From assembly GCF_002025205.1 (NCBI RefSeq), contig NZ_CP019947.1:2084001-2148000 (forward strand): 64,000 nucleotides of DNA, in the 5' to 3' direction. The notes under the pieces were generated by a model. It was not told the origin of the DNA. It did not search any database and saw only the letters and a list, made by a program, of their open reading frames with translations. Origin of the DNA: Pseudomonas sp. CC6-YY-74 (GTDB taxonomy: Bacteria > Pseudomonadota > Gammaproteobacteria > Pseudomonadales > Pseudomonadaceae). The translations under genes were made by a program, and so were the position numbers. Below are positions 32,012 to 39,824 of this stretch, piece by piece (position 1 is the stretch's first letter; each line of letters opens with the position of its first letter).

Positions 32012-32849
32012 GCTGAAAACGCGCCCAAAGGGGCGACAAGTCCTCGGGTACAGGGCGATACATACCCAGTTCGGACCAGTCACCAGGTGCATGAAAGTCA
32101 CTACCGGCACTTGCCAGCAGGCCAAATTCGCGAGCCAGAATCGCCAGACCACCGACCTGTTCAGCCGGCTGCATACCGTTGACCACCTCCAGCGCATGGC
32201 CACCGGCAGCGGCAAAATCGGCAATCAACTTGCGTCGCTTACTACGAGTAAAGTCGTACTGCCACGGGTGCGCCAGGCTGATCGAGGCGCCCGCTTGTTG
32301 CAAGGTTGCAACGGCCTGCTGCAACGCCGGCCAATGCTGCTTGACGTCACCCAACTTGCCCGACCCGAGCCACTTGCGGAAGGCCTCGGCGCGGTCCTTG
32401 ACGTAACCGGCGCGCACCATGAACTCGGCGAAGTGCGGCCGAGCCGGAGCGTTGCCACTGTCGCCCAATTCCAGCTGCACGGCCCGCGCGCCGTCCAGTG
32501 CGCCGGGCATGCCTTTGTTGTCCAGGCGCTTACTGATTTCTGCGGCCCGCAACCAGCGCCCTTCATGCAACTCGGCAATCGACTGGAGCAACGCTGGCGA
32601 ATCACTGGCGAAGGCATAACCGAGGACATGGATGGTGGCGCCACCCCAGGTGCAGGACAACTCGATGCCAGTGACCAGTTGCATATCCAGCGCCTGGGCG
32701 GCGGCACGCGCCTCCTCTAGGCCTTCCAGGGTGTCATGGTCGGTCAGCGCAAGCAGCCGCACACCGCGCTCGTATGCCCGTGCGACCACCACAGCCGGCG
32801 CAAGCGCACCGTCTGAAGCGGTGCTATGACAATGCAAATCAACATCCAT
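31986..32849 (-). CDS. rnm: PHP-domain 5'-3' exoribonuclease (RNase AM, YciV)
   Basis: A 287-residue PHP-family metallophosphoesterase. E. coli YciV/RNase AM trims 5' ends of rRNAs and degrades short RNAs and 3',5'-bisnucleotides. The metal site is visible in DLHCHSTASDG, LTDHDT, TGIELSC, SLAHPWQYD and SAGSDFHAPG. It overlaps yciO by 26 bases, so they are co-transcribed. Confidence 0.9.
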   Translation of the reverse strand: MDVDLHCHSTASDGALAPAVVVARAYERGVRLLALTDHDTLEGLEEARAAAQALDMQLVTGIELSCTWGGATIHVLGYAFASDSPALLQSIAELHEGRWLRAAEISKRLDNKGMPGALDGARAVQLELGDSGNAPARPHFAEFMVRAGYVKDRAEAFRKWLGSGKLGDVKQHWPALQQAVATLQQAGASISLAHPWQYDFTRSKRRKLIADFAAAGGHALEVVNGMQPAEQVGGLAILAREFGLLASAGSDFHAPGDWSELGMYRPVPEDLSPLWARFQHVRQPTAI

Positions 32850-33165
32850 AAGGAGCGCTTTCTCAGTAATTTATGTTTGTTATTATGCCGGCACCGGCGA
32901 ACTCTTGCTGACATCACTAATAGATGGTTGAAATAAACTGGTAATTTAAGGCTAGCCCACAGGGCGCGCGAAGCGCATCAACAGCGAAATTTACCGGCGG
33001 TAAATGAGCATTGTGATGACCGCCTAGCCGTCGCTCACTAGCTTGTTCAGCGGCCTGCCAACTGGGTAACTTTTCATCCGCTTGCCAAACAATTGCTCGA
33101 CTTTGCCAGTCCACACTGCTTTTCTGCGCTAATACCAACTGGCGCCCCAACCATTAAGGATTGAG
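32850..33165. other. Gene-free stretch between rnm and yciI
   Basis: About 315 bases between divergent genes, with AT-rich patches near 32866-32945 likely to hold promoters. In many relatives a septation protein (yciB/ispZ) lies here between these genes; it is absent. A 77-codon minus-strand frame (32917-33150) has no recognisable features. Confidence 0.5.
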
Positions 33166-33465
33166 ATGCTCTACGCCATTATCGCCACCGATGTCGAAAA
33201 CTCCCTGGAAAACCGTTTGGCTGCTCGCCCCGCGCACGTCGCACGGCTGGAGCAGTTGAAGAGCGAAGGCCGTCTAGTGCTCGCCGGCCCGCACCCTGCG
33301 ATCGACAGTAACGACCCGGGTTCGGCAGGCTTTTCCGGCAGCCTGATCGTTGCCGAGTTCGACTCGCTGAATGCTGCCCAAAGCTGGGCCGATGCCGACC
33401 CTTACCGCGCTGCTGGGGTTTACGCCGCGGTGCTGGTCAAGCCGTTCAAACTGGTTCTGCCTTAA
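33166..33465 (+). CDS. yciI: YciI-family protein
   Basis: A 99-residue ferredoxin-like dimeric protein (YCII domain). The conserved His-Asp type pocket appears in [14 protein letters not shown]; the start [25 protein letters not shown] is typical. Biochemical role unknown, though the fold suggests binding or lyase activity on small molecules. It precedes the cpx cluster on the same strand by 60 bases. Confidence 0.9.
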   Translation: MLYAIIATDVENSLENRLAARPAHVARLEQLKSEGRLVLAGPHPAIDSNDPGSAGFSGSLIVAEFDSLNAAQSWADADPYRAAGVYAAVLVKPFKLVLP

Positions 33466-33524
33466 TCCGCACACCTGCCGCTCGCTGCTCGCCCACAACA
33501 ATCCACTAGGACATAGGAGTTCCG

Positions 33525-33929
33525 ATGCGCCCAGGCCCGTGGTCTTTTCTGTTTGCGCTGTTGCTGCTGCCTCTTGGCCTGCATGCCGAGCAAACCCCGC
33601 CTGCCCCCTCCGCAGCGGCGACGGCAGAGCACGCGCAGATAGACGCCCTGCAGCAGCGCCTGGCCACCAGCGAGCAACAACGCGAAGCGTTGGGCGCAGA
33701 ACTGCAAGCCAGCGGGGGCGAACGCGAAAGCGCGCTATCGCAGCGTTTACACCAGGAAAACCAACACCTCAAGCTGCAACTGAAGAAAAACCAGGCCGTA
33801 GCACCTGAGCCATTACTCGGCGATCAGCAACAATGGTTTGTCGTCGGCGCTGGCGCAGCACTACTGGGCGTCATCCTCGGCGCACTGCTGCGTGGCAACC
33901 GCCGCTCGCGGCGTGAGTGGATAAACTGA
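33525..33929 (+). CDS. Exported coiled-coil protein with C-terminal membrane anchor
   Basis: 134 residues: signal peptide (SFLFALLLLPLGLHA), a Gln/Glu-rich coiled coil (IDALQQRLATSEQQREALGA), and one membrane helix near residues 104-121 followed by Arg-rich RGNRRSRR. This layout recalls the anchor part of the SH3-and-anchor (TIGR04211) proteins, without an SH3 domain. Only 7 bases separate it from cpxR, so it is probably co-transcribed. Likely periplasmic-facing; function unknown. Confidence 0.7.
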   Translation: MRPGPWSFLFALLLLPLGLHAEQTPPAPSAAATAEHAQIDALQQRLATSEQQREALGAELQASGGERESALSQRLHQENQHLKLQLKKNQAVAPEPLLGDQQQWFVVGAGAALLGVILGALLRGNRRSRREWIN

Positions 33930-33936
33930 AGTCAGT

Positions 33937-34614
33937 ATGAGCGCACTTCTCCTGATCGACGACGACATCGAACTGTGCGAGCTGTTGGCCACCTGGCTGA
34001 GCCAGGAAGGCTTCCAGGTCAGCGCCTGCCATGATGGCCACAGCGCACGCCTCGCCTTGGCCAACCAGACACCCGACGCAGTGGTACTCGATGTGATGCT
34101 GCCCGACGGCAGCGGCCTGGAGTTGCTCAAGCAATTGCGCAGTGATCACCCGGAGCTACCGGTGCTGATGCTCTCAGCCCGTGGCGAGCCGCTGGATCGC
34201 ATCCTCGGCCTGGAGCTTGGCGCCGACGACTATCTGGCCAAGCCCTGCGACCCCCGTGAGCTGACCGCCCGTTTGCGCGCCGTATTGCGCCGCAGCCTGC
34301 ATCCTGCCGTGTCCAGCCAACTGCAACTGGGCGACCTGTGCTTCAGTCAGGCACGCGGCGTGGTGACGATCGGCGAGCACGAGGTCATCCTCACCCTGTC
34401 GGAAAGCCGCCTGCTCGAAGCCCTGCTGCAGCAGCCCGGCGAGCCCGTGGACAAGCAGGAACTGGCGCAACTGGCGCTGGGCCGCAAGTTGACGCTGTAC
34501 GACCGCAGCCTGGACATGCACGTCAGCAACCTGCGCAAGAAAATCGGCCCCCACCCGGACGGACGTCCGCGCATCCTCGCCTTGCGCAGCCGCGGTTACT
34601 ACTACAGCGCCTGA
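33937..34614 (+). CDS. cpxR: CpxR-type envelope-stress response regulator
   Basis: OmpR-family regulator of 225 residues. The receiver domain has the acidic pair in LLIDDDIELC, phosphoacceptor Asp52 (VVLDVMLPDGSG) and Lys in LAKPCDP. The C-terminal winged helix has RSLDMHVSNLRKKIG and ILALRSRGYYY. Its order (small membrane protein, regulator, Spy-like protein, sensor kinase) matches the P. aeruginosa CpxR locus. In that species CpxR controls efflux and envelope genes. A CpxR-like direct repeat lies just downstream, before the Spy-like gene. Confidence 0.88.
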   Translation: MSALLLIDDDIELCELLATWLSQEGFQVSACHDGHSARLALANQTPDAVVLDVMLPDGSGLELLKQLRSDHPELPVLMLSARGEPLDRILGLELGADDYLAKPCDPRELTARLRAVLRRSLHPAVSSQLQLGDLCFSQARGVVTIGEHEVILTLSESRLLEALLQQPGEPVDKQELAQLALGRKLTLYDRSLDMHVSNLRKKIGPHPDGRPRILALRSRGYYYSA

Positions 34615-34644
34615 GATTCTGGGTAAGGCCAAGCCTGACTCGCC

Positions 34645-34660
34645 TTTACTCAAGCTTTAC
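34645..34660 (-). promoter_or_regulatory. Candidate CpxR-binding site
   Basis: Read on the minus strand the site is GTAAA-GCTTGA-GTAAA, a direct repeat with 6-base spacing (plus strand TTTACTCAAGCTTTAC). It is the form described for Pseudomonas CpxR sites. It lies 84 bases before the Spy-like ATG and 31 bases after the cpxR stop, suiting activation of the Spy-like gene and autoregulation of the locus. Confidence 0.6.
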
Positions 34661-34743
34661 CCTTGCCTGACGGCCCTTGACCTTGACCGCTCTAGACTGG
34701 GCACATCCGGTAACCAACCGGCATCGAGACAAGGAGACACACC

Positions 34744-35166
34744 ATGCGCAAGACTCTCACCGCCCTGTTACTCACACTGACCCTACCAACGTTGGCCATG
34801 GCCATGCCCGACGGCGGCTCGCACCACGGCGGCGGCCACGGTGACCGACATGGCTCGCGGATGTTCAAAGACCTCGACCTGAGCCAGGAGCAACACCGCG
34901 AAATCCGCAAGCTGATGGGCGAGCAGATGAAAAGCCGCCACGAAATCACCCAGCGCTATCTGGAAAAACTGCCGGTCGCCGAACAGAAAGCCATGCAGGA
35001 TGAGCTGAAAGCCGCCAAGGACAAGCAGCACAGCACCATTCGCGACCTGCTCAAACCCGAACAGCAGAAGGCCTTCGACGAACACCAGAAGAAAATGCAG
35101 GAACGTCGCGCCGAACGTGCGGCCTTCAACGCCTGGAAAGCCGAGCAGGCTAGCAAGGTCGAATGA
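34744..35166 (+). CDS. Spy/CpxP-family periplasmic LTXXQ-type protein
   Basis: 140 residues with a signal peptide (TALLLTLTLPTLAMA), a His/Gly-rich stretch after it (SHHGGGHGDRHG) that may bind metal, and a charged all-helical body (LDLSQEQHREIRKLMGEQMK, TIRDLLKPEQQKAFDEHQ). CpxP/Spy proteins act as periplasmic ATP-independent chaperones, and CpxP damps the Cpx sensor. Lying between cpxR and cpxA, it probably reports misfolded protein or metal stress to that system. Confidence 0.85.
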   Translation: MRKTLTALLLTLTLPTLAMAMPDGGSHHGGGHGDRHGSRMFKDLDLSQEQHREIRKLMGEQMKSRHEITQRYLEKLPVAEQKAMQDELKAAKDKQHSTIRDLLKPEQQKAFDEHQKKMQERRAERAAFNAWKAEQASKVE

Positions 35167-35213
35167 CGGCAACAGACTGGCCCCGGCCAGTCGTGCTGGC
35201 CACCACAATCCCA

Positions 35214-35243
35214 CCCATCAAGCCCCGGCTTGATGGGTTTTTT
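35214..35243 (+). terminator. Intrinsic terminator between the Spy-like gene and cpxA
   Basis: Stem CCCATCAAGCC/GGCTTGATGGG with a very short loop, then six T. It sits inside the apparent operon and ends 20 bases before the cpxA start. Most Spy-like transcripts should therefore stop here while the kinase receives limited read-through. Confidence 0.8.
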
Positions 35244-35262
35244 CGCGACCAAGGAGTCATCC

Positions 35263-36594
35263 GTGCGTTCATTGTTCTGGCGCATCTTCGCCAGCTTCTG
35301 GCTGGCCCTTGCCCTGGTTGCCGGGCTATCCATGCTGCTGGGACGAGCGCTGAACCAGGACGCCTGGATTCTCAGCCAGCACCCGGCCCTGAACGGCTTG
35401 GCCGAAACCTGGATCAGTCTTTATGAAGAGCAGGGAGCCGACGCCGCCCAGACCTTTCTCGAGCAACGCAAGAAGGCCTCGCGCCTCAACGTGCAAGTGC
35501 TCGATGACAACGGTCAACCCCTGGTCCGAGGCACCTTCCCGCCGCGCGCCGCTGCCTTCGAGGCACGCCAGCAAAATGACAAACGCCTGCCCTGGCGCCG
35601 CCTGACTACCGACTACAGCAGCCCCCAGACCGGCGCAACCTACCTGTTTATCTACCGCATTCCACACCGGGAACTGGCCGCCTGGCAACGCGACAGCCTG
35701 CTCTTGCCGCTCAGCGCGCTGGCCATCGCCCTGGTGGTACTGACCCTGTTCAGCCTGCTGGTGACCCTGTCCATCACCCGCCCGCTGAATCGCCTGCGTG
35801 GCGCCGTACACGACCTCGGCCAGACCGCCTACCAGCAGAACAGCCTGGCCCGTCTGGCCAATAGACGCGACGAACTGGGTGTGCTGGCCCGCGACTTCAA
35901 CCGTATGGGCGCGCGCCTGCAAGGGCTGATAGGCAGTCAGCGCCAGTTGCTGCGTGATGTGTCCCACGAACTGCGCTCGCCACTGGCGCGCTTACGCATA
36001 GCACTGGCCCTGGCCGAACGCGCCGACACCGCCGAACGGGGAAAGCTCTGGCCGCGCCTGGCGCGCGAGTGCGACCGCCTGGAAGCCTTGATCAGCGAGA
36101 TTCTCACCCTCGCCCGCCTCGACGCCGATCCTGGCGCAGCCCAACCAATCGACCTTGCCGCGCTGCTGCGCAAGCTGCAAGAAGAGGCACAACTCGAGGC
36201 ACCGCAACAGCGGGTGGAGATCAAACTGACACCCGGAGCGAGCCTACACGGCTGGCCGGACATGCTCGAACGGGCGCTGGACAACCTGCTGCGCAATGCC
36301 TTGCGCTTCAGCCCGGCAGGCCAGGCAATTGAATTCAAGGTCGAACGGCAGGCCGACGAACTGTGCCTCAGCGTACGCGACCACGGACCTGGCGTTGCCG
36401 CCGAATACCTGACCAGGCTGGGCGAGCCCTTCTTCCGTGCGCCTGGGCAAAGCACGCCCGGGCATGGCCTGGGCCTGGCGATTGCCCGGCGCGCCGCCGA
36501 GCGTCACGGCGGCCGACTGGTACTGAACAATCACCCAGAAGGTGGCTTCAGTGCCAGCCTGCTGCTACCGCTAAAGCCGCAGACTGGCAAGTAG
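35263..36594 (+). CDS. cpxA: CpxA-type sensor histidine kinase
   Basis: 443 residues. N-terminal membrane helix (FASFWLALALVAGLSMLLG), periplasmic sensor of about 130 residues, second helix (LSALAIALVVLTLFSLLV), HAMP, and the dimerisation helix with the phospho-His in DVSHELRSPLARLRIA. The ATPase boxes are DNLLRNALRFSP (N), RDHGPGV (G1) and GHGLGLAIARR (G2). Start GTG 35263 is preceded by AAGGAG. Partner of CpxR; it acts at the inner membrane. Confidence 0.87.
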   Translation: MRSLFWRIFASFWLALALVAGLSMLLGRALNQDAWILSQHPALNGLAETWISLYEEQGADAAQTFLEQRKKASRLNVQVLDDNGQPLVRGTFPPRAAAFEARQQNDKRLPWRRLTTDYSSPQTGATYLFIYRIPHRELAAWQRDSLLLPLSALAIALVVLTLFSLLVTLSITRPLNRLRGAVHDLGQTAYQQNSLARLANRRDELGVLARDFNRMGARLQGLIGSQRQLLRDVSHELRSPLARLRIALALAERADTAERGKLWPRLARECDRLEALISEILTLARLDADPGAAQPIDLAALLRKLQEEAQLEAPQQRVEIKLTPGASLHGWPDMLERALDNLLRNALRFSPAGQAIEFKVERQADELCLSVRDHGPGVAAEYLTRLGEPFFRAPGQSTPGHGLGLAIARRAAERHGGRLVLNNHPEGGFSASLLLPLKPQTGK

Positions 36595-36714
36595 GGCGGC
36601 TGCGTACGGCGCGTCGGGTGATCCGGGCGGCGATCCGTTCGGAGCGCAACGACAGCCCGCCTGGTTTGTACCGCCCCGATCATCCGCTACGGACTGCTTG
36701 CTGCAAGTCGCCGG

Positions 36715-37278
36715 TTACACGCCCGGCCAGGCGCTGACGAAATCGGCTACCGCCAACGGCACGGGTTTGCGCAATTCGCGTTCGGCAGTTCCCAGGTAAA
36801 GGAAGGCGACGATGTGTTCGTCACTGTCCAAGCCAAGCCCAGTCGCCACCTGAGCGTTATAGGCCAGCTCACCGGTGCGCCATACCGCGCCTATACCCTG
36901 AGCATGAGCGGCGAGCAGAATGGCATGGGTAGCGCAACCCGCGGCGATCACCTGTTCCTGCTGCGGCACCTTGGCATGGGCCTTTACACGGGCGATCACC
37001 ACCACCAGCAAAGGCGCTCGCAACGGCATGGCACGCGCCTTGGCCAAGGCCTCCTCACTTATATCACCCGCGCCAGCCGCCATGACCTGGGCGAACAACT
37101 CGCCCAGGTGCTCACGCGCAGCCCCTTCGATCGTAAGAAAGCGCCACGGCCGCAACTGTCCGTGATCCGGTGCACGCAATGCCGCGCGAAACAGCAGTTC
37201 GCGCTGTGCGGCATCCGGTGCTGGCTCGCACAAACGCGGCACTGAAACACGATTGAGCAGAGCATCGAGAGCATCCAT
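36715..37278 (-). CDS. Nitroreductase-family protein (YdjA-like)
   Basis: FMN-dependent nitroreductase-fold protein of 187 residues. The start region (LLNRVSVPRLCEPAPDA), RAPDHGQLRPWRFLTIEG (flavin contact) and AQGIGAVWRTGELAYN resemble the small YdjA branch. Start ATG 37278 is preceded by AGAGGTGGCCG. Substrate unknown. Its place next to the cpx cluster is as in P. aeruginosa. Confidence 0.88.
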   Translation of the reverse strand: MDALDALLNRVSVPRLCEPAPDAAQRELLFRAALRAPDHGQLRPWRFLTIEGAAREHLGELFAQVMAAGAGDISEEALAKARAMPLRAPLLVVVIARVKAHAKVPQQEQVIAAGCATHAILLAAHAQGIGAVWRTGELAYNAQVATGLGLDSDEHIVAFLYLGTAERELRKPVPLAVADFVSAWPGV

Positions 37279-37649
37279 CGGCCACCTCTTGAACAAAAAA
37301 TAAGCGGGGATTCTAGAGCGTGGCGCAGGGCGGTGGGGAAAAACTGTGCGCGGCGAGCAAACCGACAGCAGAAACGAGCTGCATGGATTAGCGCAAAAAA
37401 ACGCGCAGGCCCTAGTGTCACGCCAACGTTGAGATATCGGTTAATCGCGGTCTTACCCATGTACCGCGATCCCCTGTAGGGCGGGTTAGGCGCGTGGCAG
37501 TCGATCAACGGTTGCCACCGAAACCAGGCGCGCCGTAACCCGCCATCGGCGCAACGCAGCCCAGTTTCGAGGCGAGGCGCCTGGTGGGTTACGCGGCGCG
37601 CCAAGATGGCGTTGCCTGATCGTTCGCAGGTTGGCGCCGCTAACCCACC
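37279..37649. other. Gene-free stretch between the nitroreductase and YkgJ genes
   Basis: About 370 bases. The right half is the palindromic repeat at 37474-37656. The left half (37279-37473) shows no gene or RNA that I recognise and should contain the nitroreductase promoter. Confidence 0.5.
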
Positions 37650-37656
37650 CTACGCA
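37474..37656. repeat. MITE-like palindromic repeat with nested inverted repeats
   Basis: Outer ends TGTAGGGCGGGTTAGGCGCG (37475-37494) and the complement of 37633-37655 (GCGTAGGGTGGGTTAGCGGC) are inverted repeats. Inner arms GGCGCGCCGTAACCCGCC (37527-37544) and GGTGGGTTACGCGGCGCGCC (37582-37601) are a second inverted pair. The unit of about 180 bases holds no gene. It looks like a non-autonomous or structural intergenic repeat. Its right end supplies the stop codon of the YkgJ-family gene. Confidence 0.65.
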
Positions 37657-38021
37657 ACCCGCTCCGGCGCCACACTCGGCCGCACGAACGGCATCAACGC
37701 CGGCAGGCCGTGGGCGCGCCGGGCATCGTCACAGCGCGGCTCAGGCTCGCCATTGGCCCACGACGCCTCGAATTCGCGGCATGGACTGGCGCGTTGCTCA
37801 TAGAGCGTGCAGCGCACGCCCTGCCCCACTTCACCGAGCAGGGCGACACAGCGGGCCGGCTTGTACTCGGTGCCGCGCATGGCGACCCGATGCGGAGTGA
37901 TCAGCACCACCTGGTCGTCCGGCACCGTACCGCCGGCCGATTGGCATTCACCCCAGAAGAAAGACACACGAAAATGCGCGCAGCAGGCGCCACACGTAAG
38001 GCAAGGATTAGCGTTCGACAT
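37650..38021 (-). CDS. YkgJ-family cysteine-cluster protein
   Basis: 123 residues with the conserved Cys pattern CLTCGACC near the start, ARCVALLGEVGQGVRCTLYE in the middle and SPCREFEAS after it. These Cys residues probably bind a zinc ion or iron-sulphur cluster (UPF0153). Function unknown. Start ATG 38021 (MSNANPCLTCGACC). The last codons run into the palindromic repeat, whose GCGTAG gives the final Ala and the stop, so the native C-terminus may have been altered. Confidence 0.85.
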   Translation of the reverse strand: MSNANPCLTCGACCAHFRVSFFWGECQSAGGTVPDDQVVLITPHRVAMRGTEYKPARCVALLGEVGQGVRCTLYEQRASPCREFEASWANGEPEPRCDDARRAHGLPALMPFVRPSVAPERVA

Positions 38022-38279
38022 GATTTTAGAGGGCTCAGAAACCGGCAAGGGCCGGCACCTGGCGGCTATTCTATGCCGCGCCATGCGCTTGTAAAGCGCC
38101 ATATCGATAGCCCGGATGAAAAGCTGATACGCGGAGACCACGCGCGCGCCACGGCAACTGATGGCAACACGGCATAAGCCGACGCAATGGTTTATTCGCG
38201 GCATGCGCGAGCTGGTTTACAGCCTCTGCGGCGCGAGTAGAATGGCGCCCTTTGCCGCCTTCAATCCGAGCCTCCTGTC

Positions 38280-39731
38280 ATGGCCTTGCCGACGCTGCGC
38301 ATCATCGGTTTCATCCTCGGCATTTTTCTGATTACCCTGGCCGTCAGCATGACCATCCCGATGCTGACGCTACTGGTCTTCGAGCGCACCGATGATCTCG
38401 ATGCCTTTCTCTGGTCAAGCCTGATTACCCTTGCCAGCGGCCTCGCCCTGGTGCTGAGCGGGCGCCCGGCCAACGCTCAGCTGCGCCCACGCGACATGTA
38501 CATGCTGACCACCGCCAGCTGGCTGGTGGTGTGCATCTTCGCCGCCATGCCGATGATGCAGATTCAACACATCAGCTACACCGACGCCTTCTTCGAAACC
38601 ATGTCGGGCATCACCACCACCGGTTCCACCGTACTGACCGACCTCGACAACGCTTCGCCAGGGTTGTTGATCTGGCGTTCGCTGTTGCAGTGGCTGGGCG
38701 GCATCGGTTTTATTGGCATGGCCGTGGCGATTCTGCCGCTGCTGCGCGTCGGTGGCATGCGTCTGTTCCAGAGCGAATCATCGGACTGGGGCGAAAAGGT
38801 CATGCCACGCTCGCACATGGCGGCCAAGTACATCATCGCGATTTTCGTCGGCATAACCCTCGCCGGCACCCTGGCGTACTGGCTGTCAGGCATGAGCTGG
38901 TTCGAGGCGATCAACCATGCGATGACCTCGATTTCTACCGGCGGCTACTCCACCTCCGACAGTTCCATGGCCCACTTCGGTCCCGCCTCGCACTGGGTGG
39001 CGATCGTCTTGATGCTCTTGGGCGGCTTGCCCTTCACCCTCTTCGTCGCCACCATCCGCGGCAATCGCCGGGCCTTGGTCAAGGACCAGCAAGTACGCGG
39101 CTTTATCTCGTTGCTGGCCTGCACCTGCCTGCTGTTCAGCCTGTGGCTCTGGATGCACTCCGAGTACGCCTATTTCGACGCCCTGCGCATCGTCACCCTC
39201 AACGTGGTTTCGGTGGTCACCACCACCGGCTTTGCTCTCGGTGATTACAGCCTCTGGGGCGATTTCGCCGTGATGGTGTTCTTCTACCTGACCTTCGTCG
39301 GCGGTTGCTCCGGCTCGACCGCGGGCGGCCTGAAAATCTTCCGCTTTCAGGTGGCCTATACCCTGCTGCGCAGCGGCCTCAACCAGTTGGTCCACCCGCG
39401 TGCGGTGATCAAGCAGCGCTACAACGGTCACAGCCTCGATGAGGATATCGTCCGCTCGATCCTCACCTTCTCTTTCTTCTTTACCATCACCATCGGCCTG
39501 ATCGCCCTGGGGTTGTCGCTGATTGGCCTGGACTGGACTACCGCACTGACGGCGGCAGCCACCGCCGTCTGTAATGTCGGCCCGGGACTCGGTCCGATCA
39601 TCGGCCCGGCGGGGAATTTCTCCAGCCTGCCGGATGCGGCTAAATGGCTGCTAACCCTCGGCATGCTGCTCGGTCGCCTGGAGATTCTTACCGTGCTGGT
39701 GCTGGTCACCCGAGCTTTCTGGAGACACTAA
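38280..39731 (+). CDS. trkH: TrkH-type potassium uptake protein, copy 1
   Basis: Inner-membrane pore of the Trk K+ system, working with the cytosolic NAD-binding TrkA. It has 483 residues with eight to ten membrane helices and the four TrkH selectivity-filter repeats: GITTTGSTVL, SISTGGYSTSDSS, VTTTGFALGDY and ATAVCNVGPGLG. Gly and Thr/Val residues in each form the K+ path. trkA is not in the window. A second, very similar gene follows 93 bases later. Confidence 0.95.
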   Translation: MALPTLRIIGFILGIFLITLAVSMTIPMLTLLVFERTDDLDAFLWSSLITLASGLALVLSGRPANAQLRPRDMYMLTTASWLVVCIFAAMPMMQIQHISYTDAFFETMSGITTTGSTVLTDLDNASPGLLIWRSLLQWLGGIGFIGMAVAILPLLRVGGMRLFQSESSDWGEKVMPRSHMAAKYIIAIFVGITLAGTLAYWLSGMSWFEAINHAMTSISTGGYSTSDSSMAHFGPASHWVAIVLMLLGGLPFTLFVATIRGNRRALVKDQQVRGFISLLACTCLLFSLWLWMHSEYAYFDALRIVTLNVVSVVTTTGFALGDYSLWGDFAVMVFFYLTFVGGCSGSTAGGLKIFRFQVAYTLLRSGLNQLVHPRAVIKQRYNGHSLDEDIVRSILTFSFFFTITIGLIALGLSLIGLDWTTALTAAATAVCNVGPGLGPIIGPAGNFSSLPDAAKWLLTLGMLLGRLEILTVLVLVTRAFWRH

Positions 39732-39824
39732 TCAGCGGCAAGATTGCCGGTGATTCGGCGCCTTGCCGACAGTCCCACCTAGAATGACGTCATTATTTGC
39801 TTGATTTGCTTGGAAGCCGACTAG

